Shown: one piece after another, positions 33,500-45,235 of the stretch
Position numbering within the stretch: the first letter of the stretch is position 1
Layout of the letters: every line of letters begins with the position of its first letter
Origin: Zizania palustris
Taxonomy: Eukaryota > Streptophyta > Magnoliopsida > Poales > Poaceae
Direction: 5' to 3'
NCBI GenBank assembly: GCA_019279435.1
Contig: JAAALK010000024.1
Coordinates: 1 to 64,000 of the forward strand
DNA: 64,000 bases
Notes under the pieces: model-generated
The model's input: the letters and a program-made list of their open reading frames with translations, nothing else
Databases searched by the model: none
What the model was told of the DNA's origin: nothing
Made by a program: the position numbers and the translations under genes

Positions 33500-36400
33500 C
33501 ATATCAAGAATCTGATACAAAAAAGGTTATGCAAGCGCACGACGAATGCCGTCGATTTGCTTGTAACCGGATCGCGTCGACACTCTGAAGGGTGGCACAG
33601 TCTTCGGCATCTGAACTAGGAATGTACCGGAGGGCTCGGCGTCCATGCTGCGTAAGATGGACCGCATCAGTGAGCCAGTGGTTTTGAGCCTTGATCCGGT
33701 GCGGGAGGCAGGACAGCGCACCTTCCTTGACGGTGATCTTCACTCGCACTCCATCCTCCTTCGTGGCCAGGTCAGCCTCCTCCGCTCGAAGTCTTTTGCC
33801 AAGCAGTTCTATTTTCCCAAGCGATGCAGCTGGTCTGCTAGAACCTTCTTTACCTCTGGGGAGATCTTAGCCATGGCCAACACATGAGCGCTCATAACCT
33901 CTTCATCAGCCTCGAGATAAGGACCAACATCAAAATAGAACTGCCTGGCAACAGACTAAAGAAAGAAAGGAAGTCAGGAAAGAAACTATGATACCGTGAT
34001 AAACAAACACAAGGAAGCTTATGTCAGTAGGCCTAGCAGGGGCAGCCAACTACGGGGTGCCATCGGCAGGAGAGGCAGCGGTATCATCCTCCGCCACTAC
34101 CACCGGAAGGGTGTGCGAACCTTCCTCTTCAAGACTGCCCTGGGGGGCAGATGAGCCCATAGTACATGGAATCGACTGCATTCAAGGCCGATGTATGTTA
34201 CGAGGATGGCGACAAGAAGAAGAAAACAAATGTACCTAATGAGATCTATCACCGGGAGGTACCTCGGTGTTGCTCTCGATGGCCGTTGGCACACCTTCTA
34301 ACGTGTCGGACCCAGCCGGTGTAATTATAACAGCGGCATCGACCGACATGTTAGGGTCAGCAATGATGACCTCCAGAGTATCGTCCGCCATGACGAAGTC
34401 TATGGTGGTGTCTCTAATAGTTGGAGCTAGATGAGTGTGACATGGGTCATCCACTGACTGGTCCAACGCTGCGCAAGGGGACATAGCGACAACGGAAGGC
34501 TAGGAGAAATAGAAGAACAATGTGTATCGAAAGTAAAGCAATTATCATACAACAAAGACATACACACTTGAGCCGGTGGAGGTTCATCGGCAGCGATAGG
34601 GGTCCGCACAACAAAAGATGCCGGTGGCATCGGTTGAGGAAGAAAGAGAAAAAACATCAACTATGGCCAGAAATGCCACAAAGAGAAGATGAGAGTTAAC
34701 CAGGTGTGACAAAACAAGGGTGGGGAAGATTACCTGGGCAGATCGAGACCTGGTGGAGCGGCACATCACTATGTCCGATGCCTTGTGCTTACGTGTCGGG
34801 GCCTTTACCTCGCTTCTTAGCAAGCCATTTTGACAAAGTAGGGGCCCCACTAACTAAGTTGATAGTGCTTGATGGCAGCCCATACCGTATCGGCCTACCA
34901 CTTCGGCTCATCGACGGGGCATTGATGTCATCCTCCTACAATAGAAAGAGAGTCAGGAAACAAGGAAAAAAATAAAAAAAGCTAAGTCACGAGAATCAGG
35001 ACAAACTTCAGGGTCGATATCGGTGAAGGCCGGATCCAGCGAAAGGCAAAAGCACTTAGAATGGCAATTGAAGATATGTAACTCACCTCGGACCACCATT
35101 TCTTGTAAGGAATCAACGCCACCCTGCATGTGGCCCAAGAAGGGAGCTCTCCAAGAGAGATTGAATCGGTCATAGAGAAGAGTCGATTGAACTCCAAGGA
35201 ATTTGCTACTTCACCACGGACCCGGATCCGACAGATGAAGAAAAGATCGATCGGTAGCTGACCAAAACCAAGCTGCCGAGTGCAGACAGTCGGATGATAA
35301 AACTCATAGGAAGGCTTACGTGTGGGACTGACCATGAAGTTGATCGGAAGAAGACAAGGGGAGATACAAGCAAGGAAGATGGCCTCACTCTCTAGGCTCG
35401 CTAGCTCATCGACCAAAGATAGCCGATGTGGGTATTCATAATCAGCCAAAGACTCATAGGCATATCACACTACGCACTCACTAATGAAGCCACATTAAAA
35501 AGGCCTTGCACCATCGGGCCAAGATGTCAGCAGACATTCTTTCTCCTGGCCAACAGGCGGCCTCCTCGCCTAATGATAGACATCGATGGGTGGTTGGAGA
35601 GGCGGACTCATGATGATCAGATGGAAAATGAATGAGATCAAAGGAAGGGCCAGGGGAAACTTTGGTCATATATGCGTTCAGCCACAACTAGAGGAACCAC
35701 CAGGGACCACCAAGGTGACCTACCACATCACCGGCCAATAATCAGATTGATACCTGATGAAGAAGATAATAAAGGGAGCCAAGGAGGTATCATCCAGGGG
35801 GGATTGCAACTCTAGCAGCTAGTTGTTATGCTAAGAATTGAAGATGAAGTAGGCCAAAGGGTGGACCCGCAAAAGAGGAACCGCTCGAGCCAAAGGTTAA
35901 GAAAAGAAATATGTTCTCGCTCATCGATAGGACCGAACTGTTTATTGTGACTTGTGATATATTTGTCCTAGCCACCGCTAGATTTGATATCAAAACGGTG
36001 GGAAGGTTTGGAACGAAAAAGAAAGATATCGACCATAGAAAAGATGTCAAGAGAGGTCAAGATGTCAACATCAAGAAGGTTGGGACTCATCGGCCCATGG
36101 CCGAAAAGAAATTCGTTTAACACATTAGACCAAAAGTAGCAAGAAGATGCTAGCATCGACTCGTTTTTGAAGGGGAGGGCAAGGGAGAGGCCAATGTAGT
36201 GCGTGATGCTAGTTTGTTCCAGGAACCACACATCGATGCGGCAACCTGAAAGTACTAGTTACGCCACCCATGGAGCGGAGAAGGGAATGACCTAAAGCTT
36301 TGAGTCTAGTCGGAAAAAACATTTTTGAATTCTTGAAGGGAATACATTTAGTCTCGGCATTAACAAAGTCACTTGGGCTAGAGTTACCTATCAGACATAA

Positions 36401-37045
36401 GAAGAAGAAGGATGGATGGTTGGCCATAGGATTCAAGACTTGATCCCACAGATTCTAGAGGGAAAGAAAAGAACATAATGAAAATCGGCGTAATAATCAA
36501 GAGAAAAGAAGAACAGTAGAAAATAAAAGGCTGAAGACTTACCTCAGGGATGGAGTCATTGGTCACCATCGGGAAGATCTACCAGAAATATGAGTCAGCG
36601 AAAGAGGAAGGAAATGGCGAGCGGTGGCGGTCGCAAGAAAATGGTGGCAAGCTCGGGGGGAAAATGCAGAAGCAGTGAGCAGAAAGCGTGAAGAAGAAGG
36701 GAGAAGTGACCGGGGTACTTATAATGCAAGAAGTAATTCCACGATGGCCGGGTCAAGCCGATTCCACTGGATTCGGTGGGGCCATCTGCAACATTCGGCA
36801 AAAGGTAATCATGAGTACGGTTTTTAAGTGTCGAGATCTTTGCAAGCCAAAGATTATAGGAACCGAATTTTCAGCTTAAAGAAGACCAATACAAAACTAT
36901 GTGAGATGAATCCTGGTCCGACGGTGCCACGAAGAAACATGATACATCGGACTAGCCAACACCAAACACAGTCGTGAATGGCCGAAGATGAGGAAGTGGG
37001 AAAATGAGAGAAAATTATGAAGCTGAAACCCTGGGTGAATTTATA
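33500..37045 (-). pseudogene. Antisense multi-exon gene of element B, plant-mobile-domain-like
   Basis: On the minus strand, segments resemble the plant mobile domain found in antisense extra ORFs of Tat elements: a stretch around 35690-35490 with SPGPSFDLIHFPSDHHES and ADILARWCKAF, then SPCLLPINFMVSP and SYEFYHPTVCTRQLGFGQLP (35390-35240) and WATCRVALIPYKKWWSE before 35090. A donor GAG|GTGAGT near 35088 and an acceptor TTTCTATTGTAG near 34939 frame an intron. Many stops. A TATA box at 37045-37038 precedes it. Homology is judged from pattern only; exon structure beyond this intron is uncertain. Confidence 0.5.
37038..37045 (-). promoter_or_regulatory. TATA box upstream of element B antisense gene
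   Basis: The minus strand reads TATAAATT about 170 bp from the internal end of element B, directed towards the mobile-domain-like exons. The placement parallels the F1 antisense promoter. Confidence 0.5.
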
Positions 37046-37160
37046 AAGGTACTAGAATATGAAGGGTTTCAGCTGGCAATCAAAGTGAAAAGATCGTGTG
37101 GATAGATGTCTAAGAAGACGTAGGGGCATGGATAATGGTGCTTGTTAATTTTGAAGCATC

Positions 37161-38300
37161 TGTTGATAGCAAAAAATGGCATTAATGGTCAAAATTGTCA
37201 AAATGTCAAAATTGGTATTTTTGGCGAAAAATATGCCAAGTCCTAGAACAGGCCGGTCTGACCGAAGTGGTACCTTCGGTCTGATGGGCCCCATAAGGCC
37301 GGTCTGACCGGATTTAATCTAAATCCAAGTCAGATTAGTGATTCAGGGTATTTTTATCCCTAATTAGATTATAACGACTTGGACTCGGTCTAACTCAAAT
37401 TAGATCCAGGCACGTCATGACAACCTCTATAAATTGAGGCAAGGCTGATTCAAGGGGCTCTATCCCCCCCCAAAACCATAATAGATCCAATCTATTATTT
37501 ACCTTGAATTGCATTTACATTCAGTCTACTTTCGTTGCCCTAGGTTTAGCTTAGCACATACATCTTTGCTGGTTTGCACTATAAACCTCCCGTCCGCCGC
37601 GTCATAATCACGGTAAGTCCTTTTGATTCACTTGTGAATCATCCATTTCATCCACGTAACGGATTTCTATCATTTTATCGGTTTTTACCAGTGATTTGGT
37701 CTATTGGCCGAATTTCCTTTGGTTTCTTGGTGTTTTTTGTAGTGTTTTATCCCTCCCATCTTCGCCAAGAACTCTTATTACAATTTTTCCACGGCGAGAC
37801 GGTCGCCGAAGACTCTGGACATTCTTATCTAGCATTGTCAGTCTGACCAACGTTGTCTGGTCGGTCTGATCGACGTGTGTCGGATTCGTCATCAGGCGTG
37901 CCGGCAATGCGAGGCGAGAACTCCCCACCACTTTGGTCTAACCGACAAATCCTCGTTGGTTTGACCGGCGTGTGACGGATCCACCACCCTTGTGGCGGCA
38001 AGCGTGAAGTAGATGCCATCAGCCTGTTTGGTCTGACCGTGCCAGCGTTCAACGGCCTGACCGACCCTTTTAGGCCGTTCTATCGATCTTGTTTAGTCTA
38101 ATTCATCCCTACACCTTGGTTAATTAGGTTATTTCTTATAATTTAATTTCCTAGCGACTTCGTTATTCCCTTACCACTTTTTAAGGGTCATCAGAACGCG
38201 ACGTGAGCATCATGTTATGCTTAGGGATTTATCTCTAAGTATCCACACACTTTTGGATCGTTGGAACGACATCAGTGCGTTTGGTGCTTTAACATTTAGG
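37161..38300 (+). repeat. C LTR1
   Basis: It starts TGTTGATAGC. TATAAATT is at 37428-37434. Several copies of GGTCTGACCGG-type dyads occur. The last dozen bases are missing and it fuses directly to integrase coding sequence at about 38300. Confidence 0.75.
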
Positions 38301-39268
38301 GGATGTGAAGCTTGTCAAAGGTCTGGTAATATGCAGCTGGCTCATGTATCTTTACTTAATCCCATTATCAAACCATGGACATTCTGAGGATGGGCCTTAG
38401 ACTTCATCAGCCAAATTTATCCTTCCCCTTCAAAAGGGCATCGGTTCATGTTGATGGATATGGATTACTTCACCAAGTGGACCAAGGCCGTGCCTCTCAA
38501 GAACATGACACAAAACAAGGTAATTGATTTCATCTTGAAGCACATTATACACAGATTCAGTATTCCTCAAACTCTTACTTCAGATAAGGGTGCTTCATTT
38601 GTTTCTAAGGAAGTATGTGATTTTGCTGAATCTTATGGGATAAAGTTGGTAAACTCTTCACCATACTATGCTCAGGCCAATGGTCAGGCCGAGTCTAGTA
38701 ATAAAACTATGATTAAGCTCATTAAGAAAAAGATTAAAGAGTGTCCTAAAAGGTGGCATGAAGTACTTTCTGAAGCATTATGGGCATGTAGAGTTGCAAA
38801 TCATGGTGCCACCAAGGTGAGTCCATATGAGTTGGTGTATGAACAAGAAGCTGTTTTACCCATGGAGGTGAATCTTGGCTCTTTAAGATTACTTAAGCAA
38901 GATGGCTTATCGGTCGATGAGTATTAACTCTTTTGAAGGATAATTTAGAAGATGTGACCGATAAGAGGTTAAGAGTTCTAGAAGCAATAGAAAGAGATAG
39001 AAGAAGAGTGGCTAGAGATTATAATAAGAAGGTAAGAGAAAAATCATTTCAAGTTGGTGACTTGGTTTGAAAGACGATTTTGCCTTTAGGCACTAAGAGC
39101 CCAAAATTTGGAAAATGGTCGCCTAGTTGGGAAGGTCCTTTTAGAGTTGTAGAAATTGCTGCAGGTAATGCGTATTTCCTATAGTCACTTCAAGGAGAGC
39201 AATTTAGTAGGGCTTTGAATGACAAGTATTTGAAAAAGTACTTCCCAAGTGTGTGGCAAAACGCTTGA
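38301..39268 (+). pseudogene. Integrase fragment 1 of family C (Tat-type gypsy)
   Basis: It begins in the finger region (CQRSGNMQL-like) and continues with PWTF, then the core LTSDKGASFVSKEVCDFAESYG and SSPYYAQANGQAESSNKTMIKLI (catalytic Asp and Glu present), then SPYELVYEQEAVLPMEVN and a C-terminal GPFRVVEIAAGNAYFL module, ending near SVWQNA at 39268. The first catalytic Asp region is MLMDMDYFTKW at 38448. Stops lie at 38927, near 39067 and near 39183. Confidence 0.85.
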
Positions 39269-39355
39269 AGTGTCGCAAGGTCGATATAAAGCATATCGCC
39301 CTTAGCTCGTTGTGCTTTTGGCCTACGAAAGATGGCCAAAATGAAGGGGGGCATG

Positions 39356-40372
39356 TGTTGATAGCAAAAATGGCATTAATGGTCAAGATTATCAAAATAT
39401 CACTTTTTGTTAGTTTTACCGAAAATATGATGAGACCTGGCATAGGCCGGTCCAACCAACCATGTAGGCCCATTCCGACCAGCCATGTAGGCCCGGTCAG
39501 ACCTGGCTATATGGGCTCAGTCAGACCGGCCCAAACCAAGTCCGACTACAAATTCCTGATTTTGGGGTACTTTATCCCTAATTAATTTTGGACGACTTGG
39601 AACCCGTGTCTAACCCAGATTAGACCCTAGGAACTCATGACCCACCTCTATAAATAGAGGCAAGGCTGATTCAAGGAGCCCCCAACAAAACCCTAATAGA
39701 TCCAATCTATTATCTACCTTGAATCGCATTTACTTTCTTTGCCCTAGTTTTAGCCTAGCACGTACATCTTTTCTAGTTTGCACTATAAACCATCTGTCCG
39801 CCATATCGTAGTCACAGTAAGTCCTTGTTGGTTCACTCGTGAATCATCCATTTTATCCACGTAACAGATTTCTATCGGTTTTATCGCTTTTTATTGGTAA
39901 TTAGGTCTCCTAGGTGAATTACTTTGATCTCTTAGTATTTTTTGCATATTTCATCACTTTCATTGCCTCCGAGGAGTTTTGTTGTGAGGCTGAAGGTCCC
40001 TTCGCGATACCTTAGGGCCCTTCCGCACCCCTGCGCCAAAGGCCCCTTCGACGAGGGCTTCACACTGCCGGTCAGACCGGCTGTGTACCTTCGGTATGGC
40101 CGGACTTCCCTGGTCGGTCTGACCGCCTAGTAGACTTCGGTCCAACCGGCCCTGCTCTGGACGGTTGGGTTTAGTTAGGCCGTTTATCGTTTTTAGTTAT
40201 TTTCCAACACTTCGGTTAATTGAATAATTTTAGATTAATATTATTTGACTGCCTGGCGACTCTGTTATCCCCTTACAATAGTTTAAGGATTGTCGGAACG
40301 CGACACAACGTCTCGCAATATTTTTGGATCGTCGAACTGACCCAAGTGTGGGGGCACGTTTTCGTGTCAACA
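39356..40372 (+). repeat. C LTR2
   Basis: It runs from TGTTGATAGC to GTGTCAACA, preceded by the purine tract GAAGGGGGGCATG. It carries palindromic CCGGTC/GACCGG motifs and a TATAAATA near 39650. Confidence 0.82.
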
Positions 40373-41485
40373 AGAGTACTTTTGAGATTTTTGAATGCCG
40401 ATCAGTCTAGACTTGTTGCAGGTGAAGTACATGAAGGTCTTTGTGGTACCAATCAGTCGGCCCAAAAAATGAGTTCGACTCTGAAAAGGGCGGGTTTTTA
40501 TTGGCCGGCTATGACTGAAGACTGTTTTAAGTACTATAGAGGACGTGAGGCATGTCAAAGGTTTGGTAATGTTCATCTTGCTCCTACATCTTTACTTAAT
40601 CCTATTACCAAACCATGGTCGTTCCGAGGTTGGTCCTTGGACTTTATCGTCCAAATTTATCCTTCCTCTTCAAAAGGGAATCGGTTCATGTTGATGGACA
40701 GAGGCCATGCCTCTCAAGAACATGACGCATAACTAGCTAATTGATTTCATCTTGAAGCACGTTATACATAGATTCGGTATTACCCAAACTCTTACTACAC
40801 ATGAGGGTGCTTCATTTGTTTCTAAAGAAGTATGTGTTTTTGCTGAATCTTATGGTATAAAGTTGGTAAACTCTTCGCCATACTATGCTCAGACCAATGG
40901 TCAGGCTGAGTCTAGTAACAAAATTGTGATTAAGCTCATTAAGAAAAAGATTGAATAGTTCCCTAGACAGTGGCATGAAGTGCTTTCTGAGGCATTATGG
41001 GCATGTAGAGTTGCAAAGCATGGTGCCACCAAGGTAAGTCCTTATGAGTTATTGTATGGATAAGAATCCATTTTACCCATAGAGGTGAATCTTGGCTATT
41101 TGAAGTTGCTTAAGTAAGATGGTTTATCGGTAGATGAGTGTGAAACTCTTTTGAAGGATAATTTAGAAGAAGTGACCGATAAGAGATTAAGAGCTCTAGA
41201 GACAATAGAAAGAGACAAGAGAAGAGTGGCTACAGCATATAATAAGAACATGAGAGCAATATTGTTTCAAGTTGGTGACTTAGTTTGGAAGACAATTTTT
41301 CCCTTGGGCACTAGGAGCCCAAAGTTTTGTAAATGGTCGCCTAGTTAGGAAGGTCATCTTAGAGTTGTTGAAATTGCTCAAGTAATGCATATTTGCTAGA
41401 GTCTCTGCAAGGAGAGAAATTTCATAGAGCTTTGAATGGTAGCTATTTGAAAAAGTATTTCCCGAGTGTGTGGCAAAACGCTTGA
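40373..41485 (+). pseudogene. Integrase fragment 2 of family C
   Basis: It starts exactly at the LTR2 end with the integrase N-terminal region (ADQSRLVAGEVHEGLCGTNQ). The zinc finger is degraded: Asn and Gln stand where the second His is expected and Arg where the first Cys is expected. About 25 bases near 40697 are missing compared with fragment 1. The core and the C-terminal module follow, with stops near 40957, 41061 and 41115. Confidence 0.83.
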
Positions 41486-41570
41486 AGTGTTGAAACGCTG
41501 ATATGGAGCATATCGCCCTTAGTTCGTCGTACTTTTGGCTCACTAAAGTTTGCCAAAACACAGGGGCATG

Positions 41571-42446
41571 TGTTGATATCAAAAAATGGCATTAATGGTC
41601 AAAATTATCAAAATTGGTATTTTTGGCCGAAAATATGCCAAGTCTTGGCACAGGCTGGTCTGACCGAAATGGTACCTTTAGTCTGACCGGACCCACTTTG
41701 GTCTGACCGGCCCCATAAGGCCGGTCTGACCGGATTTAATCTGAATCCGAGTCAGTTTAGTGATTTCTAGGTATTTTTATCCCTAATTAGATTTTAATGA
41801 CTTAGACTCGTGTCTAACTCAAATTAGACCCAGACACGTCATGACCAACCTCTATAAATAGAGGCAAGGCCGATTCAAGCAGCTCTCTCCGCTACAAAAA
41901 TCCTAATATATCCAATCTATTATTTACTTTGAATCGCATTTACATCAAATCTACTTTTCTTGCCCTAGGTTTAGCTTAGCACGTACATCTTTGCTAGTTT
42001 CCACTATAAACCTCCCGTCCATCGCATCGTAATCATGGTAAGTCCTTGTTGATTCGCTTGTGAATCATCCGTTTCATCCACGTCATAGATTTCTATCATT
42101 TTATTGGTTTTTACCGGTGATTTGCTCTCTTGGCCGGATTGCCTTTGGTTTCTTGGTATTTTTTGCAGTGTTTTATCCCTTCCATCTTCATCAAGAACTC
42201 TTATTAAAATTTGTCCACGGCGAGACGATTGCTGGAGACTCCAGGTGTTCTAATCTAGCATTGTCGGCCAGAACGACGTTGTCTGGTCAGTCTGACCGGC
42301 ATGTGCCAGATTCGTCATCAGGCATGATGACAATGTGAGGCAAAAACTCCCCGCCACTTTGGTGTGACCGACGCGTCCCTGTCAGTCTGACCGGCATGTG
42401 CCGGATCTGCTACCCATGTGCTGGCAAGCGTGAAGTAGCCGCCATC
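41571..42446 (+). repeat. C LTR3, 3'-truncated
   Basis: It starts TGTTGATATC after the tract CAGGGGCATG and matches LTR1 up to GAAGTAGCCGCCATCAG. At about 42446 it switches to the start of LTR4, with a short shared ATCAGC/ATAGC at the joint. Confidence 0.72.
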
Positions 42447-43086
42447 AGCAAAAAATGACATTGATGGTCAAAATTGTCAAAATATCAATTTTGGTATTTT
42501 GGGCCAAAAATATACAAGTCCTGGCACAGAACGAAGCTCTAAAGCACTAGTGGCCCACGTGCATGGGGCCCCGAAGGCCTTTTAGCAGCTTGTTCTACAG
42601 GCCTAGCTTCGGTCCGGAGGCCCCTTCAGTGGCCTACTTCGCCGAAGCTTTGGCCCGAGGAGCACCCTTCGGTGGGCCCGCTGAAGGCACCCTTTGGGCT
42701 CACTCCAGATTAGGAGTCCGATACAAATTCAGGTTGTTTTTATCTCTAATCTTGATTAGGTCGAATGTTATTAGATTACAGTTAGAGATAAGAAGACTAG
42801 CCCCTATAAATATAGGGGTGATGTCGGTTCATAGGACCCCCCAACACAGATCAACTTCAATACCTAGTTTGAACCGTACCTTTACTTTCTTTACTTTTCC
42901 GTACACCTTCATGGGTTTGTGCTGGAAGCCCTCCGTCGGCGATGCCATAACAGTGGTAAGCCTTGTTGGTTCGCTTGTGAATCCACCGTTAATCTACGTA
43001 ACATATTGCTACCTTCGTTTGTATACTGCAACACTTAGTAATTCGGTCTCTAGGTCGAATTGGCACTTTATCTTTGTTCTGTTTTA

Positions 43087-43320
43087 GGTTTCACGTTTGG
43101 AGCCCCCTTCACCGAAGGGTAAGTTCAGACCCCAACAGTCGAACCCCCTGAAGGGTGAGTTCGGACCCTAGTAGCCAAACCATCCGCATAACGAGTTCGG
43201 ACCCCAATGGCTGAACCCTTCGCATAATGAGTTTAGACCCCCATGGCCAAACCCTCCACTTTGGGCGAACCCCCCGATGAGGGAGTTCGGCCCCCCGATG
43301 AGGGAGTTCGGCCCGCAATG
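43087..43320. repeat. About 46 bp degenerate tandem repeat in LTR4
   Basis: Units contain GAGTTCGGACCCC followed by AATGGCCGAACCC-like sequence and CTTCGCATAAT-like ends. Around five imperfect copies, the last two shortened. Confidence 0.6.
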
Positions 43321-43876
43321 GCCAAACATACCTCTGGCCTGGCAGGACCCTTCGCTAATATGGTCTGAAATACCTTCGACATGGCCAAAGCCCCCTACAG
43401 GCAATGGGTTTGGCTTGAAGTGGGCGAAGCCACTAGTGCCTCCAATGCCTCCACCATACTACTGGGCAGGGGTCCCGTGGGCTCCGGTCTACACCTCGCC
43501 GCCGAAGTACCCTTTGCAGTGTAATGTTGCCCCCTATTTTTCTTCGGAGTGTAATGATTGGCAGGGACAAGTGAACATGGCGAAGGGGAACGTCTTCCAC
43601 AGGCTATCCGTGGTACCTCCGAATCGACTTGTGCAGGATGAAGCCAAGGAAGACGTGCGCGAAGAGGCAAGGGAGAGGGAGCCCAAAGCCATCACAGTCA
43701 AGGTAGGGTCTCAGGAAGTCTCAATCCCGAAGGCCCCCTCACCGAAGCCAGACGTAGGTAAGTCCCCTATTTCGGCGGAGGCCATTGCCGGAGCCCGGTC
43801 CGATCGGCCTGATTGGGTTATTTTTAACTATATATTTTGGCTAATTGGATTATTTCTGTGTGATCTAATTTCCTAG
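43277..43876 (+). CDS. Unrecognised 199-codon frame inside LTR4
   Basis: An open frame begins in the tandem repeat and continues through Pro/Trp-rich sequence (PPMPPPYYWAGVPWAPVY), a charged stretch (DEAKEDVREEAREREPK) and a hydrophobic end. I recognise no domain. The central Pro-rich and acidic parts could be a remnant of a gag N-terminus or a captured segment. It may be a chance frame. Confidence 0.25.
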   Translation: MREFGPPMREFGPQWPNIPLAWQDPSLIWSEIPSTWPKPPTGNGFGLKWAKPLVPPMPPPYYWAGVPWAPVYTSPPKYPLQCNVAPYFSSECNDWQGQVNMAKGNVFHRLSVVPPNRLVQDEAKEDVREEAREREPKAITVKVGSQEVSIPKAPSPKPDVGKSPISAEAIAGARSDRPDWVIFNYIFWLIGLFLCDLIS

Positions 43877-44099
43877 CAACTCCACACCCCTTGCCACTAT
43901 TAAGTGTAGTCGAAACGTGACATCAGTGTGGTGTTACGCTTAGGCTTGTTCCTAATTATTCACACGCTTTTGGATCATCGAACTGACCGATGTGCGGGGG
44001 CACATTTTCGTGTCAGCGGTATCCACAGGCTTTTGGATCGTCTGATCGGCATCAGTGTGTTTGGCACTTTAACCATTAGGTTTTAGTGTAAACAACATC

Positions 44100-44134
44100 A
44101 GCAACTACTTAATGCTCCAAAATTGGGGGGCATG
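44100..44134 (+). other. End of element B interior and polypurine tract
   Basis: After the right duplication ACATC, element B resumes and ends with AATTGGGGGGCATG, the purine tract before its 3' LTR. Confidence 0.65.
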
Positions 44135-45235
44135 TATTGATGCCAAGATTTGGTAAAGCCCAGAGCCCACCAAGGATGTCGTACAGTCAACAAAAGTCAA
44201 GAAGAGTAGGGTCAAAAATAGTCAAAGAAGCTCGTCCGTTACAATGCTGGCCGAACATGGAGGAGTCGATGAAGAGAAGATAAATATTATCTTGAATCGG
44301 ATAAGATAGAGTGCTCGGACGGTAAGTCTCCGAACTATAAATATGTACCCCTAGTTAGATTATAAACACACATATCTATTAAACTACTACTCGGTGCATC
44401 GCCACCCTTGGTTCCCATGGTTTATCCTAGTGTGGTTCAACACTCGGAGCTGGGCTACATATCTCCGGTGAAGAGGTGAGTCCCGCCACCCCCGATGACC
44501 GTATCGACTAGGTCAATATCCTCACGGCTGCATCAGATTGATCTCTTGAGGTGACCATCGAAATTGTTCGGTCGCCGGTTCTCGATGTATTGGCTAGGTC
44601 TAAGACTGCATCAGATTGATCTCTTAGAATGATGTTATCTTGGTGTGGTAGTTTGAGGCTTCATCAGTTAAGTCTGACATCTGTTGCTATTGTATCTTTT
44701 TAATGCTATATATCATTCATCTAAATAAAGCACGCCCGATACTCTGATATATTATTAAGATCATTGTGATTAGCTTCTTTCTTGGTTAGGTCCGATGTAG
44801 TTATTGTGATGATTTTCATGATATAGACATGTTTTCTGGCACGTTTTATTTATTTCTGTCATAGTACGAGCCGACAGGTTATCTTCAATTCAACACCACA
44901 TCTTATTCGCCATCGGAAAAGGGATCATCAACCAATGTGGTAAAACTGCCCATCTTATCGTATGATGGCTCTCTCACCCGATTGCTTCGCTCCTAGTCAT
45001 CGGCCCTATGGACGATTGACAAGATATTCCATGAATATCCCATCCTCACTACGGTCATCAGCTCGATAGTCGATAGGCTATGCTATTGATCATATTTCCC
45101 TATTTCCTCATCAGTTGCAGGGTCAAACTGATTGGCATGCCTTGAACCCCTTTTTTTCTAAGAATGTAGGACCTGCACTAGAGTGAAGTAGATCTCTAAG
45201 GCTACGCGTGTGTCAAAGTGTGACCAAAAAACGCA
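44135..45235 (+). repeat. 3' LTR of element B
   Basis: It starts TATTGATGCC (probably TGTTGATGCC before a G to A change). TATAAATA is at 44336-44343. It matches the truncated 5' LTR from 44495 onwards. It stops a few bases short of the expected CACACCAACA and joins a second partial LTR at 45236. Confidence 0.72.

Larger units (their letters stand above)
37161..44094 (+). mobile_element. Compound C: four related LTRs with two integrase fragments
   Basis: The order is LTR1 (37161-38300), integrase fragment 1, LTR2 (39356-40372), integrase fragment 2, LTR3 (41571-42446), LTR4 (42447-44094). LTR tips are TGTTGATAG/C and GTGTCAACA or a variant. The whole is flanked by GCATC and ACATC, so it occupies the place of one original insertion into element B. 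Neither interior retains a primer-binding site, gag, protease or RT. Unequal recombination among nested or tandem copies is the simplest origin. Confidence 0.7.
42447..44094 (+). repeat. C LTR4, divergent subfamily with extra sequence
   Basis: Its first 80 bases match the other C LTRs, then it diverges. TATAAATA at about 42808 is followed by TAGGGG. A degenerate tandem repeat and a 199-codon frame lie inside, and the LTR end region occurs twice (near 44018 and to 44094, GTGTAAACA). It is longer (about 1.65 kb) than LTR1-3. Confidence 0.62.
30009..45235 (+). mobile_element. Tat-lineage gypsy element B, pol-less, interrupted by compound C
   Basis: Truncated 5' LTR (30009-30639), leader, gag, an antisense gene, a purine tract and a 3' LTR (about 44135-45235). 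The internal region is interrupted at 37160 by compound C, flanked by GCATC (37156-37160) and ACATC (44095-44099). The sequence then continues to the tract GGGGGGCATG. There is no protease, RT or integrase, so a large deletion or a pol-less design is present. The left end was replaced by Sirevirus A' at 30008. Confidence 0.75.

Noticed and set aside
33500..37045. A host gene encoding a plant mobile domain protein
   Set aside because: It is decayed, sits inside element B between gag and the 3' LTR, and matches the known placement of antisense extra genes in Tat elements.
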